Origin: Bacillus massiliglaciei
Lineage (GTDB): Bacteria; Bacillota; Bacilli; Bacillales; DSM-1321
Assembly (NCBI RefSeq): GCF_900098925.1
Contig: NZ_LT622358.1
Location: forward strand, 332,607 to 396,606
DNA: 64,000 nt
Direction: 5' to 3'
The notes under the pieces were generated by a model that was given only the letters and a program-made list of their open reading frames with translations, was not told the origin of the DNA and made no database searches. A program made the position numbers and the translations under genes. Shown here piece by piece: positions 49,604-58,802 of this stretch (the stretch's first letter is position 1; each line of letters opens with the position of its first letter).

Positions 49604-49876
49604 AATTTTGTGAAATTCCCCTAAACTAATGACCATTCTATTGACTTAGTAAATCTTAAACTAACAGAAGAATTAAGTGATTATAGTAATTAAACAAAAT
49701 ATTGGTTATTCCATAAAAGGGCTCATTCTTGAAGATTTGAGCTTAAACTAGGTGCTTCTTAGTTGATAATTTACTTTTTCCGTTATATACGAAGGGCTCT
49801 TTACAAGCATAGGATCGATTTCTTTTTTATATGTTAGAGAGTATAAATGTTGCTGATTTAGAGGGGGGCGTCGTTT

Positions 49877-50063
49877 ATGAATAGCCAATTTTATTTTATT
49901 AATGCTTTTACTAAGAAAAAATTTAAGGGAAATCCTGCAGCAATAGTTTTTTTGAAAGAGCAAAGATCAGAAGAGTGGATGAAATCTTTAGCAAAAGAAC
50001 TCAATCAACCTATTACAACTTTTATTTCAAAAGAAAATGGAACTATGATGTTAGACTCAAAAG
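49877..50063 (+). pseudogene. PhzF-family protein, N-terminal remnant
   Basis: The first 62 codons match the PhzF family start (YFINAFTKKKFKGNPAAIVFLKE, then SLAKELNQPITTFI). At 50064 an IS3 element begins and the rest of the gene is not found on its other side, so it was deleted. RBS GGGGGCG is near 49862-49870. Confidence 0.8.
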
Positions 50064-50109
50064 TAGACACAGTTTATTATTAAAATAACTAATAATAAGA
50101 GGTGTCCAA

Positions 50110-50391
50110 ATGAGCAGACAAACATTTGATGAAGATTTCAAAAGAAGCACAGTCCAAATGATGATTGAACAAAACAAATCAGTTGCCCAGACGGCCAGGG
50201 ATCTGGATATCAACCCAAATACTATTTACAATTGGAAAAAGAAATACGGTGAAGAGTTTATAGAAGCTGCCCTTCCAAACATGACGGAAAACCAACAATT
50301 AAAAGCCATGCAAAAACGTCTCCGTGATTTGGAAGAGGAGAATGCCATCTTAAAAAAGGCTATGCACTTCTTCGCGAAAGACCATCGGTAA
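50110..50391 (+). CDS. IS3-family OrfA
   Basis: A 93-residue HTH protein (QTFDEDFKRSTVQMMIEQ, VAQTARDLDINPNTIYNWKKKYG) with a C-terminal leucine-zipper (MQKRLRDLEEENAILKKAM). Confidence 0.9.
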   Translation: MSRQTFDEDFKRSTVQMMIEQNKSVAQTARDLDINPNTIYNWKKKYGEEFIEAALPNMTENQQLKAMQKRLRDLEEENAILKKAMHFFAKDHR

Positions 50392-50429
50392 TTTTCTCAT
50401 TTATCTTCGAGAATCGCTTCAAGTTCCGT

Positions 50430-51263
50430 GTGGAGAAGATGTGCAACGTTATGAATGTTTCACGAAGCGGATATCATAAATGGGTGGACCGCCCTGAAAG
50501 TGAAAAAACCAAACGCCATAAGACCCTGGTTAAGCATGTTCATAAATCCTATTTGGAATCCAGAGGACTTTATGGAAGTCCGAAGATAGCGAAAGACCTA
50601 GAGAAAAAAGGGATACCGGTTTGTCAAAAAACAGTAGCTCGAATCATGAAAGAAGAGGATCTTCGATCAAAGACTGTAAAAAAATATAAAGCGACGACGA
50701 ACTCAAAACACACACTCCCAGTCTATGAAAACAAGCTCAATCAAGAGTTTAAAGTTGATGAGCCAAATAAAGTGTGGGTGGCTGATATCACTTATGTTCC
50801 CACATCAGAAGGATGGCTTTATCTGGCGAGTGTAATGGATTTGTTTTCCCGTAAAATTGTAGGCTGGTCCGTCGATAAAACAATGACAAAAGACTTGGTT
50901 ATCAACGCTTTGGACCGGGCTTATAATCGCCAGCAACGGCCGCTCGGATCTGTTCTTCATCATTCAGACTGTGGAAGCCAATATTGTTCGAAAGATTACC
51001 AAAAGCAATTAGCCGCCTACAAGATCGATGTAAGCATGAGCAGAAAAGGAAACTGTTACGACAACGCTTGTATTGAATCTTTTCACAGTGTATTGAAGAA
51101 AGAACTAATTTATTTGACTAAATACAAGACTAGAGAACAAGCGAAAAAGGAAATCTATGAATATATCGAGATATTCTATAACTCAAAAAGAATACACTCT
51201 GCAAATGGTTATTTTTCCCCATCCGATTACGAACGTATGTACTTTGATAAGATTGCGAATTAA
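50430..51263 (+). CDS. IS3-family transposase OrfB
   Basis: A rve-type transposase with HTH_21-like start (RSGYHKWVDRPES) and DDE residues in VADITYVP, LHHSDCGSQY and NACIESFHSVLKKE. Probably expressed as an OrfAB frameshift fusion. Confidence 0.9.
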   Translation: MEKMCNVMNVSRSGYHKWVDRPESEKTKRHKTLVKHVHKSYLESRGLYGSPKIAKDLEKKGIPVCQKTVARIMKEEDLRSKTVKKYKATTNSKHTLPVYENKLNQEFKVDEPNKVWVADITYVPTSEGWLYLASVMDLFSRKIVGWSVDKTMTKDLVINALDRAYNRQQRPLGSVLHHSDCGSQYCSKDYQKQLAAYKIDVSMSRKGNCYDNACIESFHSVLKKELIYLTKYKTREQAKKEIYEYIEIFYNSKRIHSANGYFSPSDYERMYFDKIAN

Positions 51264-51280
51264 GCCAAAACTCAACTTTT

Positions 51281-51326
51281 CCTCTTCCTTCAAGTACAGA
51301 ATGCATTCTGTACTTGAAGGAAGAGG
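51281..51326. repeat. 46-bp perfect palindrome after the IS3 transposase
   Basis: CCTCTTCCTTCAAGTACAGA (51281-51300) continues into its exact complement around ATGCAT, ending at 51326. It begins 17 bases after the orfB stop and probably ends transcription. Confidence 0.75.
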
Positions 51327-51458
51327 CCACCAAGCGTAAGCGCGGTAGGTGAAATAAATCTAAAAAATTGTGTCTACTTTATTGACCTAATACCAATAAA
51401 GTCTGGTTTTCTAATTAATGTCACCTAATAATTTTTCATTTTCACAAAAGGGTAGAAA

Positions 51459-52172
51459 TTATAAATCAAATTTATTTAACAATTCTTTCATGTTTTTATC
51501 TCGTTTTTTATTTTTTTCCAATTCTTCTTTATTAGCAATGGTAGCATCTGTTACTTTTGGGAAATGTGAGGATAAATTTCCTAAATCCAAACTTTTTTCT
51601 CTATTAATGTTACAATCAATTAAATTATCTTTGATCCCTAATTCATTTAATTTTGATTTTTTTTCTTTTTGTAAATGAGGAAAAACACTTGAAACAGCAA
51701 GGGAGTCATAAAGTTGTTCGTAATGTTCTGCTCTCTTTTTTTGTTTAGCCACTTCTTCTTTTAGGGATTGAGCATCATTAATTGCTTTTTGATATAATTC
51801 TTCTTTTGCTTTATATTGTTTTAATTCAGTATACAAATCATAAATTAATACCTCAACATTGAGTAGTTCATTTTTCAATCCCTGCTTATCTTTCCCGTAT
51901 TTTTTAAAAATTAAATCAATGTTTGGTAAGGTAACCTCACCAGTTTCATCTAAATTAATGGTAGGTAACATTGGGTTATTTAATTCCTCGATAAACTCCT
52001 TCATTCGACGGGTCCAAGTATTTCTTCCTACTCCCGTTTCTTGTTGTAAGAAAGAAGGAGTTAAATTTTTACTTTGGTTTTTATATTTTACCTCTAATGC
52101 CATTTCTTTAAGTTGGTCATCTGTCCAGTCTTGTGGCTTTCCACGTCTGTTAGAATTTTTCTTCGTTACCAA
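51459..52172 (-). CDS. Small HTH/coiled-coil recombination protein (fourth gene of the module)
   Basis: A 237-residue protein from TTG 52172, eight bases after GGAGG. It begins basic (VTKKNSNRRGKPQDW), has an HTH-like region (LTPSFLQQETGVGRNTWTRRMKEF) and a long coiled coil at about 100-160 (LKQYKAKEELYQKAINDAQSLKEEVAKQ, written in two joined parts). It overlaps the preceding gene by 23 bases, so it is coupled. The position and size match the small fourth gene of GInt modules and TnpC of Tn554. It likely assists the recombinases. Last gene of the operon. Confidence 0.65.
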   Translation of the reverse strand: MVTKKNSNRRGKPQDWTDDQLKEMALEVKYKNQSKNLTPSFLQQETGVGRNTWTRRMKEFIEELNNPMLPTINLDETGEVTLPNIDLIFKKYGKDKQGLKNELLNVEVLIYDLYTELKQYKAKEELYQKAINDAQSLKEEVAKQKKRAEHYEQLYDSLAVSSVFPHLQKEKKSKLNELGIKDNLIDCNINREKSLDLGNLSSHFPKVTDATIANKEELEKNKKRDKNMKELLNKFDL

Positions 52173-53799
52173 ATATCTTCGCCTCCATGAGTCGAGAGTC
52201 AACTGTTGCCTTCATATCCATGTACGTTAATAAGCTTCTAGATGTAGTTTTTAATGTATCATCATTTGCACTTCTAAGCGAATTAGCAAGGTTCGTAGAG
52301 ATTTCTTTCATTAGTTCTATAGATTCCCGAATCTTTATTTCTAAGGTTTTTGATGAATCTAATAACCATTTAATAGCTTCCTGATGTTCATTAATTGAAG
52401 GGTTGAATCTATAGTTGGAGCAAAACTCACAATATTCAATACAACTATTAGGAAAAACGTCCTTTTGTTCCATACAAGTACCGTATTGTACTCTACCGAC
52501 AATATTTTCCTCGCCATTAATTGTTTTAGATTTTCCTTTATCATAAATGAATCGTCGCCAGCCGATGATTCCATTGCCAATATTGTTACTTACTTTGGTT
52601 TCAATTTTCCTTTGAGCCAAGCGATACACATAGGATTGTGCAAAATGTTCAGCATGTGAAAAATAACTATACTGACTTCTTATTTCATCGTGACCGGCCA
52701 TTCTAGCAATGGAGAGCATGTTAAATCCTTGTAGGCACATATTTATTATTGCAAAATGCCTTGTATCTCCTGACTTTATCCTTTCAAGACCATATTGGCC
52801 GTAAATTCCTTCTACAACCTTTTCATAAAACTCCTTTTTTAAATAGTCAAGATCTCTCCTGTTCATTCTGCTGTTTTTTTTCTTTGATCTAATTTTTCTA
52901 AACATTGTTAGCAACTCAACAGGGAAAAGATATTCTGAATCAATATCTAATAATTTTATTTTTTTGATTGACCGTGATAAAAAATCATACGTACTCTTGT
53001 CAATTTCAATTAAATCATGCCTGATTACGAAGCCAGGAGAACTAGACTCATTTTTAATTCTCGGTACTGAAATTCGATAGGGGTTACGAAAATTATCTAT
53101 AACTTTTAAGCAATCCTTTTCTATCAATAAAAATTCTGACGGCCTCATAGGTAGAACATTCGTGAGTAACCACCAAATCATTATTGGTAAGAATTTAAAT
53201 GTTTCATCAGAAGAGTAATTTCTGAAGTAATCATTAATAATGTCATCAAAAATCATAATATCCTCAAATAAGGGTAATTCTCTACTAGTTAATTTCTTTG
53301 AAGAAAAATTATTGCAAATGTCCTCAATTTTTTCATGGTTCTCGACCTTGTGAAAAGACAAGAAACGCTTTACGTCCGTTGATATTCGATGGCCTTGATA
53401 GGAATAGTTAGTACTTTGAATTTCTAATAAAGATTCAAATGCCTTTATGTCCTGAAAACCATTTGTTGCAAGAATAACCTTCTTTAATACTGCTAATTCA
53501 TTATAGATTGTCAGGGGGGACCTTCCAGATATTAACCTCAGAATTGTATAACCTTTAAGAGTTTTGTTCAGATCGTAATGAATTTCTATGTCAAAAGAAA
53601 GAATAATAGGGTAGTCTAGCAATTTTTCGGGTATCTCCCAATGTATATCTTCAAAACTACCTAAAATATAGTTAGTAGCAACTAATTGTTGAAACATTTC
53701 TTTATATTCGTTTATGTCAAATGTTTTATATTCAACATTCTTTTTTTTCTCTATTATTGCATCGTTATTAATAGATCCAATTTTTGTTCTTAACTCCAT
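52150..53799 (-). CDS. Tyrosine recombinase with C-terminal Cys cluster
   Basis: A 549-residue recombinase. ATG 53799 was chosen because AGGAG lies seven bases upstream; the TTG at 53823 lacks a ribosome site. The catalytic set is visible: RPSEF (first Arg), R347 in GDTRHFAI, H370 in AGHDEIRS, and Y379 nine residues later. A Cys cluster follows (C442, 453, 457, 460 in CMEQ...CIEYCEFC), probably zinc-binding. Likely a catalytic subunit. It starts 17 bases after the deca-repeat recombinase gene. Confidence 0.85.
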   Translation of the reverse strand: MELRTKIGSINNDAIIEKKKNVEYKTFDINEYKEMFQQLVATNYILGSFEDIHWEIPEKLLDYPIILSFDIEIHYDLNKTLKGYTILRLISGRSPLTIYNELAVLKKVILATNGFQDIKAFESLLEIQSTNYSYQGHRISTDVKRFLSFHKVENHEKIEDICNNFSSKKLTSRELPLFEDIMIFDDIINDYFRNYSSDETFKFLPIMIWWLLTNVLPMRPSEFLLIEKDCLKVIDNFRNPYRISVPRIKNESSSPGFVIRHDLIEIDKSTYDFLSRSIKKIKLLDIDSEYLFPVELLTMFRKIRSKKKNSRMNRRDLDYLKKEFYEKVVEGIYGQYGLERIKSGDTRHFAIINMCLQGFNMLSIARMAGHDEIRSQYSYFSHAEHFAQSYVYRLAQRKIETKVSNNIGNGIIGWRRFIYDKGKSKTINGEENIVGRVQYGTCMEQKDVFPNSCIEYCEFCSNYRFNPSINEHQEAIKWLLDSSKTLEIKIRESIELMKEISTNLANSLRSANDDTLKTTSRSLLTYMDMKATVDSRLMEAKIFGNEEKF

Positions 53800-53815
53800 T
53801 TGTTTGCTCCTTTGA

Positions 53816-56800
53816 TTATTCAATGTGAAGTTTGTGCGCTAGATTTTCTATTCTCCTCCAAGTTTCCTCCGTTGGAATAAAAGCATTTACTGTCTCTTCA
53901 CCATGAGTTAGACGTGCTTCTTTCCAAATTAATAGGCAATGTAACAAAAACTTGGTATCTTTCATAATAAGTAATTCATTTGTGTAAGATTCTATATTAT
54001 CTAATAGTCGATTTAATTCTTCCGTGAGTTGAATTAGCAATAAATTCTGTGGAATCACATATTCACATGAATAACAATTGGCTAGCTGCGGATATTTACA
54101 ATTAGGATGTACAAAGCATTGAGCATGTTCATTTTTAGAGGGCATTCTTCCTTTAGACAGCTTTATAATAATTTCCTTGATTTCATCATATGAATAATCT
54201 ATTAATTTCGAAATAACTGATTGCCTTTTTTGATAAATATCCGTTAAATAATCATCCATGTTTTTAGCTTTGTTATTTAAAGGAACAAGGGTTAAATAAT
54301 TCTCTATAAATTTAGAAAGGTTTTCTAAAGCAGTTGGAGACATTTCCTGTCTGATATTTTCAATAAGTTTAGTCCGTTCTTCCATAGTATTATTAATCTG
54401 GTTATATTGAGAGGCATATAAGATAAGATAGTTATATAGCCAGCCAAAATGTCCTCTTCTAAAAAGATTGTACGAGACACGATTGATCGACCCATCTTTA
54501 TTTGTAGCTTGGATATATACACTGGTTGTTTCCGGGCTTTTGTGCGATCTGGCCGTCTGTGTTAAGTGAAGTGCCAATTCTCCATCATAACCGTCTTCTT
54601 CAGTTATAGAGTAAAATAGATAAGTACCAACACTATTGTTCATTTTCTGGCTACTAAAGTGAAATTCTTTAAATTCTGATACGGAATTAAAAAACTTTTT
54701 ATGTCTTATCTTTCCTTCAGTTTTTATAACATTGTATTTACCTTGAAAAAAAGTATTTAACAGCATTTCACTACCATCCATTTTTCTATGAAATTCAGAA
54801 ATAACTAGGGAAGTAGCTAACGGGTAAATGAGGTCAGGTGCTACAACAAATGTTAAAAGCTCATCCGTTTTACTTGTACGTTTATGCCTAAAATGAATAT
54901 ATAATTGATTAATAATCAACTGTGTTTGAAAGTCTGATAAATCGTTTTCTAAAAACCAATCAATTGTGTTTATACTTAGACTTTCTATGTCGATGTTTGG
55001 AGTGTTTGTAATCAAATCTTGTCCTCTTATAAAATCTGTAAGCAGCAAAATCGTATAAACCCACATATGAGCGTAATATTTATCTTTAACTGCAACTGGT
55101 GTATGAGTTTTTGTATCCCTAATATAATTATAGATTTTATGAAATAACTCTGCAGGATATATGTCTTTACTATCTGTTTTGCGATTTTTCTTTGAAATAA
55201 CAATTTCTTCATTAGGTTTGATATTTTTCATACTGTACGTATATTTTATGAATTGAGCCAATAACTTTTTTTCATGCTGAGTAAAGGGGGAATTTGTGTC
55301 TAAAAAAGACTTTATCTCATCAGTTGTATGTAAATATATCTCTTTATTTATGTTAGAAAATAACCTTTTATAAAAACGTTTAAATAACCCAACTCTAGAT
55401 TTTATATACCCTGATGAACCTGATATATTGTTGGTTTGCAATAAGCAATAATCAAGATAAAATTGTTTAGTTTCTTGTAATTCTTGTTTGTGCTCTTTTG
55501 ATTTTATAAATTCTTTTATTTCCTCAAAACCTGTTTTTCCTGAATAATCTATTTTCATTTTTGATTGTTTCTGTATAACTTCAAAGTCCTCAATATCCTT
55601 AAGTGGAATATGCCATTGGCCAGTTTGTTTAAATGCATTTGGGAAAATTTTTTCTGAAATCATCCTGGAGATTACTCCTGGACTACTATAACCTAACCTT
55701 AAGCTAGCTTCCTTAGTATTTAAGTATTTCTGTGAAAACTGTTTAATTGATTTTTCATAAGCATCAATATCGCTTATGGGAATCCACCATTGTCGTGAGA
55801 TTTTAAAACTGTTTGGAAATTTACCTTTGTTAATTAACTCAATGACGGTTCCGTTTGTTTTGTAACCGAGCCTTTTTGATGCTTCTTGCATGTCTAAACA
55901 ATTATTTGCCAAAGGTAACTTTGGAGTTGACCGTTTTTTGAGTCGTTTTTTGGATCGTTTATATTTTTTAGGCGAGTGGTTATCTTTATCATCTAGATAC
56001 GCTGTAATATCACTCATAGGTATCCACCATTTATGGGCAGATTTAAATGCGTTAGGGAATCTGTTTTTCTCTATTGCAAGACGAACAGAAGAAATTGCTT
56101 TGAATCCTAACATTTTCGACGCTTCTATAGTGTCCAAACAATTCTCTGTATTAGAAAGTTGTTCGAAAGCTTCAATATCGCTAACAGGAATTCTCCATTT
56201 TCTATTAAATTTAAAAGCATTAGGGAATTTATCTTTTCGGATTAAATCGCCGATGTGTTGACCTGATTTGTACCCTAGTCTTATTGCTGTTTCTTCCGAG
56301 GTTAAACAGTTGTAAAGTGTTGTTTGTTGTTCATGCGCCTCAACATCACTAAGAGGAATCCTATATTTCCCCAATACTGTGAAAGCGTTTGGGAAGTTAT
56401 TTTTTTTAATTAAATCAATAATGGAGGCACTTGATTTGTATCCTAGTTTTTTTGCCACTTCTATAGTGCTCAGGGAATTCTCTGTATTTACAGCGTGTTT
56501 AAAGGCTTCAATATCACTCACAGGAATTCGCCATTTCCCTTCTAAAGAAAAAGCATTAGGAAATCTTTTTGCTTTAATCAAATAGTTAATATTAGAACTT
56601 GAACTGTATCCGAGTTGTATCGCTGCTTCCGTTGTGCTTAAGGAACCATCAAATTGCTTTAAATTTCTGTAAGCTTCAATATCATTAAGAGGAATACGCC
56701 ATTTATTCAGGACTTTAACTGCATTAGGGAATTTCCCTTCTTGTAATAACTGAATGATGGAATTCTTCCTAAGACCTAATTTCATCCCTGTCTCTTTAGT

Positions 56801-57349
56801 ATCAAGGCTATTAGGTGGACAAACAAATTTCTCGAAAGATTCAATATCGCTAAGAGGAACCCACCATTGCCCTAGAGACTTAAAAGCGTTTGGAAATCTA
56901 TTTGCTTTTACCATCTCAATAATTGAATTTCCTGACTTGTACCCTAGTCTTAGTGCAGCTTGCTTTGTGTCTAAACAATTAGTATTTAATTTAGCTTTTA
57001 ATTGCTCAAATGCTTTTATCTCACTAATAGGTATCCTCCATTTTTCATAAAATCTAAAAGCGTTTGGGAAGATGCCTTCTTTAATTAAGCTAACAATCGA
57101 ATCACTAGACTTATAACCAAGTCTTAATGCAGCTTCTTTGGTGTCTAAATAATTATCTTTATCTGTATATTTTTCAAACACCTCAATATCACTAATAGGA
57201 ATCCAGAATCTATTCTTGAATATAAATGCATTAGGAAATACTTTTGTATTAATCATATGGTGAATACTATCACTTGAGGCATATCCCAATCTTTGTGCTG
57301 TCTCTTTAGCACCTAAACAGTTGTCAGTACTTTTACGGAAGTTATTCAA
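53816..57349 (-). CDS. Tyrosine recombinase-like protein with ten tandem excisionase-like HTH units
   Basis: A 1177-residue protein from TTG 57349, eleven bases after GGAGGG. Residues 9-591 hold ten units of the form LDTKEAALRLGYKSS...FPNAF...KWRIPISDIEAFE, period 55-58, each like an excisionase/HTH_17 winged helix. The FPNA/S motif falls at 38, 94, 152, 207, 263, 319, 375, 431, 511 and 569. A basic linker (KKYKRSKKRLKKR, from 461) separates units 8 and 9. The rest is an integrase-like body: FIRGQD (Arg I), SQKMNNSVGTYL where HxxR is expected (lost), then H and Y in SHKSPETTSVY. C1078, 1084, 1092 and 1095 form a Cys cluster. Probably a DNA-reading partner of the other two recombinases. Confidence 0.85.
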   Translation of the reverse strand: MNNFRKSTDNCLGAKETAQRLGYASSDSIHHMINTKVFPNAFIFKNRFWIPISDIEVFEKYTDKDNYLDTKEAALRLGYKSSDSIVSLIKEGIFPNAFRFYEKWRIPISEIKAFEQLKAKLNTNCLDTKQAALRLGYKSGNSIIEMVKANRFPNAFKSLGQWWVPLSDIESFEKFVCPPNSLDTKETGMKLGLRKNSIIQLLQEGKFPNAVKVLNKWRIPLNDIEAYRNLKQFDGSLSTTEAAIQLGYSSSSNINYLIKAKRFPNAFSLEGKWRIPVSDIEAFKHAVNTENSLSTIEVAKKLGYKSSASIIDLIKKNNFPNAFTVLGKYRIPLSDVEAHEQQTTLYNCLTSEETAIRLGYKSGQHIGDLIRKDKFPNAFKFNRKWRIPVSDIEAFEQLSNTENCLDTIEASKMLGFKAISSVRLAIEKNRFPNAFKSAHKWWIPMSDITAYLDDKDNHSPKKYKRSKKRLKKRSTPKLPLANNCLDMQEASKRLGYKTNGTVIELINKGKFPNSFKISRQWWIPISDIDAYEKSIKQFSQKYLNTKEASLRLGYSSPGVISRMISEKIFPNAFKQTGQWHIPLKDIEDFEVIQKQSKMKIDYSGKTGFEEIKEFIKSKEHKQELQETKQFYLDYCLLQTNNISGSSGYIKSRVGLFKRFYKRLFSNINKEIYLHTTDEIKSFLDTNSPFTQHEKKLLAQFIKYTYSMKNIKPNEEIVISKKNRKTDSKDIYPAELFHKIYNYIRDTKTHTPVAVKDKYYAHMWVYTILLLTDFIRGQDLITNTPNIDIESLSINTIDWFLENDLSDFQTQLIINQLYIHFRHKRTSKTDELLTFVVAPDLIYPLATSLVISEFHRKMDGSEMLLNTFFQGKYNVIKTEGKIRHKKFFNSVSEFKEFHFSSQKMNNSVGTYLFYSITEEDGYDGELALHLTQTARSHKSPETTSVYIQATNKDGSINRVSYNLFRRGHFGWLYNYLILYASQYNQINNTMEERTKLIENIRQEMSPTALENLSKFIENYLTLVPLNNKAKNMDDYLTDIYQKRQSVISKLIDYSYDEIKEIIIKLSKGRMPSKNEHAQCFVHPNCKYPQLANCYSCEYVIPQNLLLIQLTEELNRLLDNIESYTNELLIMKDTKFLLHCLLIWKEARLTHGEETVNAFIPTEETWRRIENLAHKLHIE

Positions 57350-58625
57350 TATTCTTGTTACCCTCCTGTATTAACCTTGGAATATAAGTTTGATGCATTT
57401 GTGAAACCTTTTGTTCTATTTTTTTGTGTATTCTTTCAGTTGAAACCATATAAGTTAACGCAGAAGTGATATTTGAATCACCACGAAGATGTGCTATTTC
57501 ATAAGGGTTCTCAGCATCTTCAGCAATAATGTTTGTAAATGTACCACGACCAATATGGGTTGACCATTTCATATATTTGAGATGTGAAGCTAAAAGCTTT
57601 TGCTCACTATCTCCGTAGTTTTCCAATTGACTGATAAAAGAGTCTTTTACTTTCTGGAAGTATTGTCTATAACTTCTTTGAGATAATGCTTTTCCATCTC
57701 TATTGACAAATAAAGCATCACTTTCATCCAAGGGTTTATAGAGATTAATATGATCTTTAAATAAGCTATGCCCCCAATCATTAATTTGCATAACACGTTG
57801 GGTTCTTACTTTTTTAACGGAGGCATCTTCTTTAAGGTCGGTCCGAAAGTTCTGTTTATTTAATTTTAAAACAAAATCTCCGTCTCGCATTCTTCTGACT
57901 ATTTGGGTTCTTTTTATATTTACTACTTCGGAAATACGTAGACCCCCAAATATCTGAAAATATATTCCTAATGCTATAGGTTTAGCTACGGCAATTGCTA
58001 CTTCTAAAAGAAGGGGAATATACCCAATCGGTAAAGTATGTTCAATTCTTTTTGGTGATCTAGCTGGATATAATGGTTTAAAGGGCGATTCATGATATGA
58101 AGAAAATTGTGACTGCTTTCTAACGAACAAATCTTTTGAGATTGAATTAATACCATCTAGTTTTGTTAACCAAAAATAAAAATGTGTAAGAGTTCTTTCT
58201 GCATTTTTAACGGTTTGTCTACTTACCCCTTCCATTGAAAGGTCATTAAGATATTGTGTACCATGAAAAATTTCTAGTTCTTTGAGTGTATTAATTTTTA
58301 ATGTTTTTTTATTTGCTAATAAATAATTAAGAAACTTTACAACATTATTTGCATGTTTTCGTTGTGTATGGAACTTACGATTCTTCCAATTATCAAAAAT
58401 AAATTGCGAAATGGGATGAATAATATGGACATCTAACGTTTTATCTTTAAGGCCAATGGTTGCAAAGTGCTTTTGTTTCACTTCTCCATTACTGAGAAAA
58501 ACATAATCAATCCATACAGGGACAGTACAAAATTTAATGGATTGTCCTCTTTCAAAATAAACTAAATTATCTATTTGATTTTCTATATAGATCCCTCCCC
58601 AATAACAAATTATATTTATGTGCAT
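57342..58625 (-). CDS. Tyrosine recombinase (first gene of the module)
   Basis: About 427 residues. A SAM-like N-terminal core-binding domain (RKHANNVVKFLNYLLANKK) is followed by the catalytic domain: FGGLRISEVVNIK (Arg I), THIGRGTFTN (HxxR), LRGDSNITSALTYM (Asp where His is usual, then Tyr nine on). It therefore keeps most catalytic residues. The start is uncertain: ATG 58625 lies within a recombinase-motif copy. A strong GGGGAGGG site lies further inside with no ATG, TTG or GTG suitably placed. It overlaps the next gene by 8 bases. It resembles the partial recombinase at 63124 in element 2. Confidence 0.85.
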   Translation of the reverse strand: MHINIICYWGGIYIENQIDNLVYFERGQSIKFCTVPVWIDYVFLSNGEVKQKHFATIGLKDKTLDVHIIHPISQFIFDNWKNRKFHTQRKHANNVVKFLNYLLANKKTLKINTLKELEIFHGTQYLNDLSMEGVSRQTVKNAERTLTHFYFWLTKLDGINSISKDLFVRKQSQFSSYHESPFKPLYPARSPKRIEHTLPIGYIPLLLEVAIAVAKPIALGIYFQIFGGLRISEVVNIKRTQIVRRMRDGDFVLKLNKQNFRTDLKEDASVKKVRTQRVMQINDWGHSLFKDHINLYKPLDESDALFVNRDGKALSQRSYRQYFQKVKDSFISQLENYGDSEQKLLASHLKYMKWSTHIGRGTFTNIIAEDAENPYEIAHLRGDSNITSALTYMVSTERIHKKIEQKVSQMHQTYIPRLIQEGNKNIE

Positions 58626-58802
58626 TTTTAGTTGTAAACCTTTATGGAAGATATAGTATAAATTGATTTTACCAATTATAAGAATTATGTACAATATAAT
58701 AAAATGTGAAAATATTAATTTTACTTGATATAATTAGAGTTATAAGTCTATTTTTTACTTTAATTAAGTGCATTTATTTTATGTGCATATTAATAGAGAT
58801 AA
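58615..58802. repeat. Right-end repeat cluster of element 1
   Basis: TTTATGTGCATTTTTAG (about 58615-58631), AATTATGTACAAT (58683-58695), TTAAGTGCATTTATTT (58764-58779), TTTATGTGCATATTAA (58778-58793) and ATAGAGAT (58793-58800). The same motif is at the left end. The cluster also covers the start region of the recombinase operon. Confidence 0.65.

Larger units (their letters stand above)
50064..51376 (+). mobile_element. IS3-family element next to the recombinase operon
   Basis: Ends TAGACACAGTTT (50064) and, inverted, TAGACACAATTT (51376). It carries orfA and orfB and a 46-bp palindrome. The bases beside the ends do not match (AAG and CTT), and the PhzF gene does not resume on the right. This suggests an adjacent deletion. 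Confidence 0.85.

Noticed and set aside
53816..57349. The ten-fold repeats as a CRISPR array or satellite
   Set aside because: The repeats are protein-level with diverged DNA, stay in one open frame and have no spacer pattern.
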